A stretch of DNA of 60,000 nucleotides from Tubulanus polymorphus (Eukaryota; Nemertea; Palaeonemertea; Tubulaniformes; Tubulanidae), in NCBI RefSeq assembly GCF_964204645.1, contig NC_134025.1:14577001-14637000 (forward strand), read 5' to 3'. The translations under genes and the position numbers were made by a program. How positions within the stretch are numbered: the first letter of the stretch is position 1; the number at the start of each line of letters is the position of its first letter. Below are positions 25,671-34,783 of this stretch, in pieces. Below the pieces are notes generated by a model. It did not search any database. It was not told where the DNA came from and saw nothing but the letters and a program-made list of their open reading frames with translations.

Positions 25671-26021
25671 AGCTGTTTATACTAGAACATGATTCTATTT
25701 GAGCCTATATACATTTCATGTAATGAACTATTGAATAAATCTATCAATTCACAGCTGATACAGCTGTTACTATGACGCCGAGACATATGAGTCATGATAT
25801 TACAAACGTGTAGAACACTCTAGAACCGGAACCAGATGACGTGGCAAGAAATGAACAGGCGCTGTAACATTACGCTCAGGATATTCTATCTCTCGAAACG
25901 AAATTAGAAGTTTATAGTTTACAATTCTAAATCTAAATGTAAGTACTGTTTTTTGTAGTTATTAGGGCTATTAAATATGAAACCTTTAGATATATGTAAG
26001 TGTATTTAGTATATCTTTTAG

Positions 26022-26252
26022 ATGGCTAGAGTTGCCGCTAATATCTTTTAGATTAATAAAACGCCATACGCATCAAGAAGTGATAGAGAAACTCAAGATA
26101 CTCTTTCTGACTGAGGAATCAACAGCAATGGGGATATCGAACCAATAGAAATTAGCACAAGAAACACAAGAATCGCCAAAAGATCGACGAAGAAACTATA
26201 TAAGAATTTCAAAAACATTAAGACTCCAATGATTAAGTTTAACATTTGTTGA
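26022..26252 (+). pseudogene. Possible decayed small basic protein
   Basis: One frame of 77 codons starts with ATG at 26022 and is interrupted only by TAG at 26049 and TGA at 26112. The last part is rich in Arg, Lys and Thr. No domain is recognised. It lies in the ~1-kb space between the left inverted repeat and the HNH gene, which otherwise holds no gene. This may equally be a chance frame. Confidence 0.25.
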
Positions 26253-26444
26253 TGTAGTTAAATATTTACCAGCAATTGAAAAAATGTTTGTAATTATAAA
26301 TTATATTTATAGAAATCAAATGATGTATTGGAAGAAACGGCCGAACAACTTGTATAATGTATTGTGTAAATCTGATTGGCGAATTTTTATGTTCGGTCGT
26401 TTCTATTCAGAATGAATATATAATTAGGATTAGCGCATGCGCAT

Positions 26445-26480
26445 TGAGCAAAACCGCGCACGAATGCGCGGTTTTGCTCA
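26445..26480. promoter_or_regulatory. Perfect 16-bp stem-loop, copy 1
   Basis: A perfect inverted repeat with arms 26445-26460 (contains GAGCAAAACCGCGCA) and 26465-26480 and a CGAA loop. It is preceded by GCGCATGCGC. It sits in a ~115-bp segment that is repeated at 26500-26615 with a second stem-loop, about 250 bp upstream of the HNH gene in an otherwise AT-rich element. A role as origin, protein-binding site or RNA structure is inference. Confidence 0.8.
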
Positions 26481-26561
26481 GTGGTATGATTTAGATATTT
26501 CATGTCGGTTGTTTCTATTTACATAATGAATATATAATTATGATTAACGCATGCGCATTAA

Positions 26562-26590
26562 GCGAAAGCGCGCTGAATGCGCGCTTTTGC
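26562..26590. promoter_or_regulatory. Stem-loop, copy 2, with compensatory change
   Basis: Arms GCGAAAGCGCGC (26562-26573) and GCGCGCTTTTGC (26579-26590) pair with one G-T and a TGAAT loop. Compared with copy 1, the C-G pair formed by 26454 and 26471 is a G-C pair formed by 26568 and 26584. Both sides changed together, so the fold rather than the sequence is kept. Confidence 0.75.
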
Positions 26591-26704
26591 CCAATGGTAT
26601 TATTTAGATATCAAGGAATCGAAAAAATTTTTCAAAAGCAGCGAGGAATGATAAAGGATGACGTTGGTCGAAGAAATGGAAGAGGATTCTAAAATATTAA
26701 CCAA

Positions 26705-26728
26705 TTTAGTAAAAAATACGTATAATAA
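26705..26728 (+). promoter_or_regulatory. Start-proximal AT motif (type II) of the HNH gene
   Basis: TTTAGTAAAAAAT followed after a few bases by TATAATAAATGGA. It resembles the motifs upstream of the - strand polymerase and ssDNA-binding genes. Confidence 0.45.
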
Positions 26729-27406
26729 ATGGAACCAGAACAACCACAAACTATCAATATTACAAATAACACTGGTGTTATAAATATATATTACAAGAAA
26801 TGTTCTAAATGTGAATTAGATAAATTAGCTTTAACAGAATTTAGTAAGCGTAAGATTAGCAAACATGGTTTTCAATATTGTTGTAAAACTTGTTTTAAAC
26901 TATATACCAAACAATATCGAGAAGATAATAGAGAAGCTTATAATGATTATATGACAGAATATATGAGAGAAAGATATCAAACAGATCTTAATTTTAGATT
27001 GAAACAATGCTTAAGATCTAGATTAACACAATTATTCAACAAAGAAACACATTCAGAAACACTATCTTATCTATTGGGTTGTTCAGATGAATTTCTCAAA
27101 TCATGGATTATATTTCAATCCGATGATAAAATGAATAAAGATAATTATGGGGATTATTACCATATTGATCACGTGTTACCAATATCTAAATTTAACATGA
27201 ATGATGAATACAATAAAAAACTTATTTGGGGTTGGAAAAATTTAAGGCCTTTAGAAAAGAAAGAAAATCAAATCAAATCTAATAAACTAGATTTACAGTT
27301 ATATTTAGAACAGTTAACAAAGGCAAAGAAATTTATTGATCAATGGAACAATGATCCACATAATGAACAATACGTTGAGGAATTTGATATCAAGGATCCG
27401 AAATGA
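26729..27406 (+). CDS. HNH endonuclease with N-terminal zinc ribbon
   Basis: This 225-residue protein is intact. Residues of about 25-58 contain CSKC and, after a basic FSKRKISKHG segment, CCKTC, giving four cysteines typical of the zinc ribbon that precedes many viral HNH nucleases. The catalytic part is YHIDHVLPISKF (about residues 147-158), then WGWKNLRPLEKKENQIKSNK (about 170-190), which supplies the HNH core: paired histidines, the NLRP asparagine and a K/N-rich end. Such enzymes cut double-stranded DNA and often spread as homing nucleases in large DNA viruses. The start at 26729 follows an AT motif shared with other genes of the element. HNH genes are not part of the Polinton core, so it is likely an accessory or selfish gene. 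The nuclease call is firm; the target is unknown. Confidence 0.88.
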   Translation: MEPEQPQTINITNNTGVINIYYKKCSKCELDKLALTEFSKRKISKHGFQYCCKTCFKLYTKQYREDNREAYNDYMTEYMRERYQTDLNFRLKQCLRSRLTQLFNKETHSETLSYLLGCSDEFLKSWIIFQSDDKMNKDNYGDYYHIDHVLPISKFNMNDEYNKKLIWGWKNLRPLEKKENQIKSNKLDLQLYLEQLTKAKKFIDQWNNDPHNEQYVEEFDIKDPK

Positions 27407-27679
27407 CTTATCTGGACAGTTATAATTACTGCTCCTAATAGATAGACAATAGTAGTGAGATATCAAATAGAATTTAAATAAAATATAATAAAAAAACAAT
27501 AACTTCAACTAGCTAGTGAATTCTATTATATTTTTAATATTTTCTTTTCAAAAAAGAATACTTTATATTTTGAATAGATTCAAATAGAAATTCTTTAAAT
27601 TCAAATAGCTAGTATCAGTAGTCAATACTAGAATTCTTTAGCTTTAACTAGCTAGTATCATTTGAAGAATACTTATAAT
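27407..27679. other. AT-rich intergenic stretch with CTAGCTAGT repeats
   Basis: Between the HNH gene and the next gene there are four or so imperfect repeats of AACTAGCTAGTATC and GAATTCT. No coding sequence is seen. Confidence 0.5.
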
Positions 27680-27707
27680 ATTTTTTTGCTTTTTTTCTCT
27701 AATATAA
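27680..27707 (+). promoter_or_regulatory. Start-proximal AT motif (type I)
   Basis: Two T runs (TTTTTTTGC and TTTTTTTCTC) are followed by TAATATAAATG at the start codon 27708. This matches the T-run plus TAWATAAATG pattern of the - strand genes. Confidence 0.45.
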
Positions 27708-28317
27708 ATGTCAAAGAAATCTAATAAGAATAGTATTGATATTGAAAAAAACATTAGATGATTTGGGTATAAGTGATAATAAAGATACAGTTGTAACTAA
27801 TTGTGCTCAAGTTAATTGTAATATAGATTATGAATACTATTTATATTGTAAGCATCATCTAGAACTATTGATTGCCGGTGGAAAAACTAAAGAGTTTTTA
27901 AATAGAATTATTACTTTTCAAGAATTAGATGCTATGAAACCCGATAAAGTAATAAAATATTTTAAGATTTATGAAGAGGCAAGATTAGCTAGAATAAATG
28001 ATTCTATTTCAGATGGTATTGTCAAATGTTATTCTAAGTTATGTAACCAGTTAATACCAATTGATGATGAAAATAAATTATATAGTGATTTGAAAAATGA
28101 CTACTTAGTTATGACTGAATTACAAAAATGGGTTGGTTATGCTTCATTTCAATTAGGATCGGTTATGACATTAATTTCTACTGGCGTCATAACATTTTCG
28201 AACATCAAGCCTATGGAATATAAATCAGGTAAGAATGAAACAGATGACGCTGTACTACAACCAAACGGTGAAACAGAAAATGAATCAGAACAAAAATTAA
28301 CTAAAATAAATGAGTGA
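27708..28317 (+). pseudogene. Unknown Polinton protein with one membrane segment, frame break near its start
   Basis: ATG 27708 opens a basic, Ser/Asn-rich leader (MSKKSNKNS) that hits a stop at 27759. The main 193-codon frame begins one base out of register at the A6 run near 27745, so a single indel separates the two. No ATG opens the long frame at its beginning; its first codon in the longest reading is TTG. The body has cysteines and histidines around CAQVNC and YCKHH, an acidic to mixed middle and one probable transmembrane segment (YASFQLGSVMTLISTGVITF, about residues 139-158), then a polar tail. No function is recognised. The last codons overlap the next gene (ATGAGTGA at 28310). Confidence 0.55.
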
Positions 28318-28432
28318 TGGAGTTAAGAAAAAGGCTAGATCCGAGAAACAAATTAAATGGGCAAGAGAATCAGGTAAAAGATCTTCAGAATTAAAAAAAG
28401 CTAAGAAAAAGAATTTAACTGATTATAAATGA
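28310..28432 (+). CDS. Small basic protein (40 residues)
   Basis: ATG 28310 overlaps the stop of the preceding gene. The 40-residue product is strongly basic, with VKKKARSEKQIKWARESGK and ELKKAKKKN segments. The pattern resembles a DNA-condensing or nucleic-acid-binding peptide. Many DNA viruses with jelly-roll capsids carry a short core peptide, but no specific homology can be claimed. The ATG/TGA overlaps on both sides place it in a tightly packed gene block. Confidence 0.5.
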   Translation: MSDGVKKKARSEKQIKWARESGKRSSELKKAKKKNLTDYK

Positions 28433-28679
28433 ATCACAGACTTCATCTGATATTGATTCAAATAATAATCCATCTAATTCTTCTAATGCTGGAAGTAATT
28501 ATAAATTATATATTACAATTGGATTAGTAACAGTTATTATATTATCTGGTGTAATATATAAATCAAAATTCAAATCTGATGATAAAGATGATTCCAATGA
28601 CAATAAACCTATTATACCAGAAAATAAATCAAATCATAAAACCATTGAAAATAAACCAAGATTATTATTAATGGATTAA
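28431..28679 (+). pseudogene. Small single-pass membrane protein lacking a start codon
   Basis: This 82-codon frame encodes a polar Ser/Asn-rich N-terminus, one clear membrane segment (KLYITIGLVTVIILSGVIY, about residues 25-43), then a charged Lys/Asp tail ending in LLLMD. No ATG lies between the upstream in-frame stop (28416) and the body. The only nearby ATG (28429, overlapping the previous stop) is in another frame and ends early. A small indel near the start is the simplest explanation. It lies 7 bp before the integrase. Confidence 0.5.
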
Positions 28680-28685
28680 AATAAG

Positions 28686-29771
28686 ATGAAAAAAGAACAA
28701 TATTTAAGAGATTTATATTATAACCCAGAAAGTGAAGTATCATATTCCAACGTTTCAGAATTATGGAATAAAATTAAATCTGATAATGGTGATATAAAAT
28801 ATAGTGAATTAAAATCATGGTTACAAAATCAACCAACATATCAAATCCACAAGAAAATGGATAAAACTTATTTAACAAGAAAAGTTATGGTTTCATATAT
28901 CGATCAACAATGGCAAGCAGATTTAATTGACATGAAGAACTTAGAGGAATACAACAAAGGATATTTCTGGATATTAAATGTTATAGATATATTCAGTCGA
29001 TACGCATGGTCAATTCCAATCAAAAATAAAACTGGAATAGAAGTGACAAATGCTTTTAAATCTATATTTAAAGAAGCTATTCCAGATAAGATACAATTTG
29101 ATGAAGGAAAGGAATTTTATAACAAACATTTTAAAAAACTATTATCTGATAACGATGTAGATTATTTTTCAAAACATTCAGATAAAAAAGCATCTATTAT
29201 AGAAAGATTTAATAAAACATTGAAAATTAGAATGTGGAAATATTTTACTGCTAATGAAACATATAAATATATCGATGTATTAGATGATTTAGTGAAAGGT
29301 TATAATAATTCTAAACATAGTTCTATAAATATGAAACCTATACAAGCTAGAAAAGAAGATAATTCGGAAATAGTTTGGAATAATTTATATGGAGCATTTG
29401 TTACACATGATTTCGGTGAACCTAGATTCAAAATTGGACAACACGTCAGAATATCTAAATATAGAAAAACATTTTATAAAGGTTATACCCCAAATTTTAC
29501 TGAAGAAATATTCAAGATTAAAAAGATAATATTAACTAAACCATGTGTTTATAAATTAGAAGATTTAAGAGACGAACAAATATTAGGTTATTTCTATGAA
29601 CAAGAATTATCACTTGTACCAAATCCAGATGAAATAGAATACAAAATAGAAAAAGTATTGAAAACAAAAACTCCCTAAGGAAAAAAGTATTCTTTGGTGA
29701 AATATAAAGGATATGATGATAAATTTAATGAATGGATTTTATCTAGTCAAATTAAAAGAATAAATGAATAA
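28686..29771 (+). pseudogene. Polinton integrase (retroviral-type, with chromodomain tail), internal TAA
   Basis: The first 330 codons hold an rve-type integrase core. The catalytic residues are probably Asp79 (in WQADLIDM), Asp139 (in QFDEGKEF) and Glu173 (in ASIIERFNKTL), which gives 33 residues between the last two. DIFSRYAW and YNNSKHSSINMKPIQA are typical flanking words. It would join the ends of the element to target DNA in the nucleus. After an in-frame TAA at 29676 the same frame continues for about 31 codons with a chromodomain end (YSLVKYKGYDDKFNEWI), as in many Polinton integrases. The gene therefore probably runs to 29771 and has a nonsense codon just before the chromodomain. Its last codons overlap the ATPase start (ATG 29764). 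Confidence 0.9.
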
Positions 29772-30375
29772 AGATTTATTTATATTTGAACCGCATAATA
29801 TGTTAGTTACTGGAGTAACCAATTGTGGTAAAACACATTTCATATTAGATTTGTTAGAAACTATTTATAAGAATCATTTTGATAACATAATATTATTTTG
29901 TCCTACTTATGAAATGAATAAAACATATAATAGAGATATAGTTAAGATAAAAAAGTTTATTATATTAAATCCTAAAACAGTAAAAGAAAATTTAGATAAT
30001 TGTATTAAAATAGCAATTGAAACTTATTAAGGATCAAATACATTATTCATTATAGATGATTGCGCAAATTTACATGATTCAAAAGTGAGAGAAAGTGAGT
30101 TATGTTATTTAGCTTTCTCTGGAAGACATTTTGGGATAACAACATGGGTTTTAAATCAAAAATATAATTCAATTGTTAAAGACTTTAGGGAGAATATAAG
30201 ATTTCTAGTTTTATTTTATAACAAAGATAAAAAATCTATGCAACAATCATTGGAAGAAAATCAAATTATACCTACTGAGTTACATGATGAATATATGAAT
30301 AAATTAAAGAATAATAAAGGTTCAAAATTATTACTGAGATTACAATTTCCCTATGAATATAAATTTATAAAATAA
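29764..30375 (+). pseudogene. A32-like genome-packaging ATPase, internal TAA
   Basis: Walker A is GVTNCGKT (residues 17-24) and Walker B is LFIIDDCA (residues 94-101 counting through the stop). Both fit the FtsK/HerA-type packaging ATPases of Polintons and large DNA viruses, which pump the genome into the capsid. An in-frame TAA at 30028 separates the two motifs; the frame continues unchanged to 30375. The remaining part includes the sensor-like FSGRHFGITTWVLNQ, typical of the family. The total of ~203 codons is a normal size. With the stop the protein would lack Walker B and be inactive unless the stop is read through. Confidence 0.88.
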
Positions 30376-30765
30376 CTATTTGTGTACCTATGTATTAGAT
30401 GCCCTAATACCTGATACCCCATTAGATACCCTAATACCTGATACCCTATTAGATACCTTCAATACTTAAAACCACCTTTTTTAAGATAAATATTATCTAT
30501 ACAATTTTCAACCAATTTATTTTTATTTTTTCAACTAATATATGAATAAGTTTGAAAATAATAAAGGTTATTTATTATTACTGAGGTTTCAATTTCCATA
30601 TGAATATCAGTTTATAAAATAAGATATTTTATGTATTAGATTGTATTAGATTGTATTAGATATGTATTAGATACCTTAAATACCTTAAATACTTAAAACC
30701 CCCTTTTTTATTTACTATTATTTTATACAATTTTCAACCAATATTATTATTTGTGTTAAATATAA
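30296..30765 (+). repeat. Tandem duplication of the ATPase 3' end and its downstream region
   Basis: The last ~26 codons of the ATPase and the following DNA (about 30296-30530) recur at 30542-30760. The second copy still reads MNKFENNKG and ends in QFPYEYQFIK plus stop. Both copies continue into TTAGATACC repeats, ACTTAAAACC and TACAATTTTCAACCAA. The space between the convergent gene blocks (30376-30773) is otherwise non-coding and holds repeats of CCTAATACCTGATACC. Confidence 0.8.
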
Positions 30766-30773
30766 TTAATATT

Positions 30774-31672
30774 TTAATCACTTTCACTATCAGACCCTAA
30801 CAATTTATTCAAATTCTCTACCGAATTTTCTTCTTCAAATTCTTTATTATTTTTATACTTTTTCATCCTTTTTACCGAATTATCAATAGTTGTTTCATTG
30901 TTATGCTTATTCATCCAATCAAATTTATCATTATTTTCTACTTTATGTTTCATAGAATCTTTAATATCAATATGCTTATCTGTAACTATATCTTCATTAT
31001 TATCTTTATTAGTGTTTGCTCCTAATATTTCATTTACAGTGTTTGGTTTTAATATTTCATTAGCATCGGTTAGATCTAATTCATCTTTATTAGGAGTTGC
31101 TAATAATAAATCTTTATATAATTCTTTACCATTTACTTTTTGATTTGAAACAAACTTTGTAACATATCTAAATGGGTGTTCTATAAATTCTTTTAAACCA
31201 ACATGTTCTATAACATTACTTATATGTACCCTTGTATTCATATGTTTATTCCAATTTGATGAGCGTTTGAAAATTCACTTTTACAATATCCACAATAATT
31301 TCTATTTTCACTAACATTTAATATTATTTCATTATTAGATGTAGAAGGTATTACATTATTAGATGTAGAAGGTATTACATTATTAGATGTAGAAGGTATT
31401 ACATTATTAGATGTAGTAGGTATTACATTATTAGAAGTAGAAGGTATTACATTATTAGATGTAGTAGGTATTACATTATTATCAATTACATTACTTAAAT
31501 TATCAACAACTTCACTTTTATTATTATCGATTTCTATTAGTTTAGTTTTATAAATTTTGAAAATAGGATCAAATATCAAAGCTATATTACAAGGTATTAC
31601 ATAATATAAACCATCATTATTTTCATGTGTATCGATGTATGGAATATGTTTATATACTTTACCTCCTTCCAT
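30774..31672 (-). pseudogene. Unknown protein with 8-residue repeats and a C2H2-like finger, split by a frame break
   Basis: Two overlapping - strand frames (31672-31238 and 31241-30774) look like one gene. The N-terminal half has a conserved-looking start (MEGGKVYKHIPYIDTHEN), then about six copies of an 8-residue unit NNVIPSTS or NNVIPTTS encoded by a 24-bp tandem repeat (about 31335-31490), then YCGYCKSEF. The second frame supplies histidines and a Thr/Arg-rich stretch directly after the overlap, so a zinc finger is divided by the break near 31245. The C-terminal half is Asn/Lys/Asp-rich and ends in an acidic tail. The function is unknown. It is the last gene of the - strand block. An AT motif precedes the start. 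Confidence 0.55.
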
Positions 31673-31700
31673 TTATATAATAAATTTTTATTAAAGTTAA
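31673..31700 (-). promoter_or_regulatory. Start-proximal AT motif (type II-like)
   Basis: On the - strand it reads TTTAATAAAAATTTATTATA directly before AAATGG at the start codon 31672. It shares TTTAATAAAAA with the polymerase and ssDNA-binding genes. Confidence 0.45.
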
Positions 31701-31704
31701 AATT

Positions 31705-33150
31705 TTAATACATAACACTATCTAATTGTGAATTTACAATATTTAATTGTGCGTCAGATATAATATAAATGTGCATTTTAAAATTTTTGATTCCTTTATT
31801 CTTTGTCATGAATAATTGTATTCCATCTTTAGTGTTCTGTAGTTTTTTTCCAAAACCATGTTATGAATTATCCTCTGTTGTTCTAAAATCTAACCATAAT
31901 GCATATTCATTACCGGTATAATAATCAATTTTATTAATGTTACAATTTTCAGATGATTTCACTTTTTCATTCATAAAATGTTTTCTAATTTCTGGCCATT
32001 GATCAATCATTCTCATTCCTTGACAAAATATTTTATTTGCTATTCCTTCGATAGTTATTTCTACTTTTGTTATTTCAGGATTATAATAATTATCAACATT
32101 TATTGCGCCATTAGTATATGTTGCAATTTTATTAATGTTACAATTTTCAGATGATTTCACTTTTTCATTCATAAAATGTTTTCTAATTTCTGGCCATTGA
32201 TCAATCATTCTCATTCCTTGACAAAATATTTTATTTGCTATTCCTTCGATAGTTATTTCTACTTTTGTTATTTCAGGATTATAATAATTATCAACATTTA
32301 TTGCGCCATTAGTATATGTTGCAATGGTAAAAAATATTAATATACCTTTAATAGATCTTCTTGGGAAGTTAATATTCTCATTAATAATTTCATCATTTGC
32401 ATTAATAGTTACAGTTTTAAATTTATCAATATAATCATATAATAATGAAAATCCTTGATTGTATTGAGTTTGAATTATACTTGCAATATTTTCATCAGTT
32501 ACTGTATCATATTCTAAACATATATTCGATAATTTATAACTCATATCTTTATTAACGCTAGATATTACAATTTCATTTACAGGAGCAAATGTTATTTTGA
32601 ATATAACGTCTTCTTGAATTGCGTATTTATATAAAGGTGCATTGTTATTTATCAATTCAAAGTCTAATGGAATTTTATATTTGATTCCATATATACTTTT
32701 TATCAATTTATCTACAGCATTAGTTAATATTGCGCTATTAGCTTCTGATCTTAATTTATTTTGGTTTTCTGATTGGATTCCTTGAAATACCATATTATTT
32801 CTATTTTCTTTAGTTAACCATAAATCCTTATAATGCATAAATAAATTATAATCATCTAATGAGAAAACTGTTTCTGGACCAATCTTTATAGTTAATTTTT
32901 TAATCAAATATCTTCCAACATTATCAACAACATAATTATTATTATTACCGATTACTTTTATATCGGCTGATGAATAAATACTATTTGGAACATAAAAAGT
33001 ATTTTGTGTTAATCTAGGAATTCTAACATATAAAGTTTCATCGGGATTAATATTAGAAGGGTTATGAGTAATTATATGATGTGATCTTTCTGCTTTAATA
33101 GCATTAGATATTCTATGATTCTTAGAAGGATTGATATAACTCCCACTCAT
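31705..33150 (-). pseudogene. Major capsid protein (double jelly-roll type), internal TAA and internal duplication
   Basis: The 429-codon frame from ATG 33150 fits the Polinton major capsid protein in length, position and composition. It starts MSGSYINPSKN, has the early segment ETLYVRIPRL, and a C-terminal block around MRMIDQWPEIRKHF, TGNEYALWLDFRTTEDNS. This protein would build the hexagonal capsomers of the virion. An in-frame TAA at 31861-31863 stops it; the same frame continues for another 51 codons to a natural end at 31705. A 66-residue segment is present twice in exact tandem (see 31926-32321), which would disturb the second jelly roll. The assignment rests on family pattern and context, since capsid sequences are poorly conserved. 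Confidence 0.82.
31926..32321. repeat. Exact 198-bp in-frame tandem duplication within the capsid gene
   Basis: 31926-32123 and 32124-32321 appear identical base for base. 198 bp is 66 codons, so the frame is kept. The duplicated protein segment runs from ATYTNGAINV to ENCNINKI. Confidence 0.93.
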
Positions 33151-33175
33151 TTATTTAACAAAAAAATTAATTATT
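33151..33175 (-). promoter_or_regulatory. Start-proximal AT motif (type I), capsid gene
   Basis: On the - strand TTAATTTTTTTGTTAAATAA directly precedes ATG 33150. Confidence 0.5.
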
Positions 33176-34508
33176 TATTTTTTATCATGTTTACTAGCCC
33201 AAAAATAATAGCACTTACAACTGTAATTAAAAATAAAATAATATGTTCAGCAGCAAAGTTAATAATATTCCCTGCAGATTTCAATATAAAACCAACAATT
33301 GATGCAATAACTCCTGGCAATGCTGCAGCAGATTTCTTTGATAGTTCCCATAAATATTTTGCTAATTTCTTTAAACCATCCTTAACTTTATCTTGTATAG
33401 AATTATTGTCATTCGGGGGTTTATCTGGTTTATTTGGAGTAGGAGTAGATTGCAGTGAATTTGATATAGCTAAACCTATTGTTGTAAATACCATAGTTAC
33501 AGCTGTTAGAATTGAAAGAATTGTTATTCCTTCTAACTTAAATAATAATTTTATTCTATCTTTCAATGATATTTTAGAATCTGGTTTTATCAACAAATCT
33601 TTAAAAATAACTTTTAATCTATTAATATTATAATCATATGATTTTAATAATGATTAATTTCTTCTTTTTGTAATTCTATGTTATATTCTAAATCATCTTT
33701 TTCTTTTTCTAAATACGCATTTCATTTTTTAAATTCGATTTCTTCAATAACTTTATTATCTCTATCTAATTTTAGTTGTTCTATTTCTTTAATTTTATCA
33801 GTTCTATCTTTTTCTAAAAATCTAATTTTAATATCTTTTACTTTTTTCATGCGCAATTTTATCAGCTGATTCTTGCATACCTTTAATTTCTCTACGCGCT
33901 TGTTCAGGAAATGCTTCTAATTCATCATCATTTAAATCAAATAATCCTTTTTCTAGTAAAGATTGTATTCGATTTATTCCAGTTTCAGCACCGGGTGTAT
34001 CTAAAGCACTATTCATCTCTTCTTCAAATGAATGAACTGTATCTAACATGTTATCAAAATGTTTTACTAATTGTAATTGACTTGAATCATTATCAATTTG
34101 TTGAATATCTCTTCTCGATGTTTCGGGTGTTGAAGATCTTAATTTATCTAATCGATCTCGATTCTCTTCCATTTCCGTTTTTGAATTTTTATCGATTATT
34201 TCAAATAAGTCATCAATTCTTTGACTAAATACTCTTATATTATCATCTCTTTCTTCTTGTGTAACATCAGTTATTTCATTACTATTACTTATTCTTTTAA
34301 TTTTATCTGGATCTAATTTTCTCAAAGTTGATTCCGCTAATATTTTATTTAGTCTTGTCTTTTGATTAGTGATATCAATATAATAATCACCATCCAAACG
34401 ATAATAATATTTACCTTTAAAAAGTTTTAATTTTTGTACTAAAAGTCTGGCGCCTCTATCATTTATATTATATCCAGATTCTTTAAATACACGTTGAAAA
34501 TCATACAT
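33171..34508 (-). pseudogene. Long conserved Polinton protein with coiled coil and C-terminal membrane segments, broken
   Basis: Three pieces in line look like one gene. From ATG 34508, 226 codons start MYDFQRVFKESGYNINDRGA and continue into charged, helical sequence. Near 33848 the frame is lost, and a Lys/Glu-rich coiled-coil stretch continues in another frame to about 33644 with one stop inside. The third frame (body 33596-33171, its TTG first codon suggesting no real start there) has KISLKDRIKLLFKLEG, then hydrophobic segments ITILSILTAVTMVFTTIGLAIS, AALPGVIASIVGFIL and IILFLITVVSAIIFGLV. This three-part design is one I recognise from uncharacterised proteins of animal Polintons; a virion membrane or minor structural role is plausible but unproven. 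The downstream neighbour is the capsid gene. Confidence 0.6.
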
Positions 34509-34511
34509 AAA

Positions 34512-34760
34512 TTAATAATTTTCAAAATTTTCTCTTTCTAAACCTTGATTTTCATTTTCAGGAGGTATTCTCGATCTAGTTCTTCTATCAAATTCATCTG
34601 TTGATGGGGCTTTAGAACCACTATCTGCTAAATTAGAATTATATGCTGATTCATTACCATCATCAATATTAGTTTCTGCATCATTATAATCATCATCAAT
34701 ATATCCTTCATTATTATTTCCCATGCCTTCCATTTCATAATCTTCTCCACCTTCTGCCAT
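34512..34760 (-). CDS. Small acidic protein (82 residues)
   Basis: Intact frame from ATG 34760, very rich in Asp, Glu, Asn and Gly (for example EGYIDDDYNDAETNIDDGN), followed by an Arg-containing TRSRIPPENENQG tail. No domain is recognised; it is predicted to be disordered. It ends 3 bp before the start of the next gene (34508), so the two are probably expressed from one region. An AT motif of type I precedes its start. Confidence 0.6.
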   Translation of the reverse strand: MAEGGEDYEMEGMGNNNEGYIDDDYNDAETNIDDGNESAYNSNLADSGSKAPSTDEFDRRTRSRIPPENENQGLERENFENY

Positions 34761-34783
34761 TTACATAATAAAAAATTAAAATT
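34761..34783 (-). promoter_or_regulatory. Start-proximal AT motif (type I), acidic protein gene
   Basis: On the - strand TTTTAATTTTTTATTATGTA precedes AATG at the start codon 34760. Confidence 0.4.

Noticed and set aside
25671-26021. GTAAGT followed by TTTTTTGTAG as a small intron near 25938-25960
   Set aside because: The distance of about 20 bp is too short for an intron and no coding frame joins across it.
26729-27406. The HNH protein as the Polinton protease or a transposase
   Set aside because: The IDH and NLRP motifs with a cysteine ribbon are clear nuclease features; there is no protease triad.
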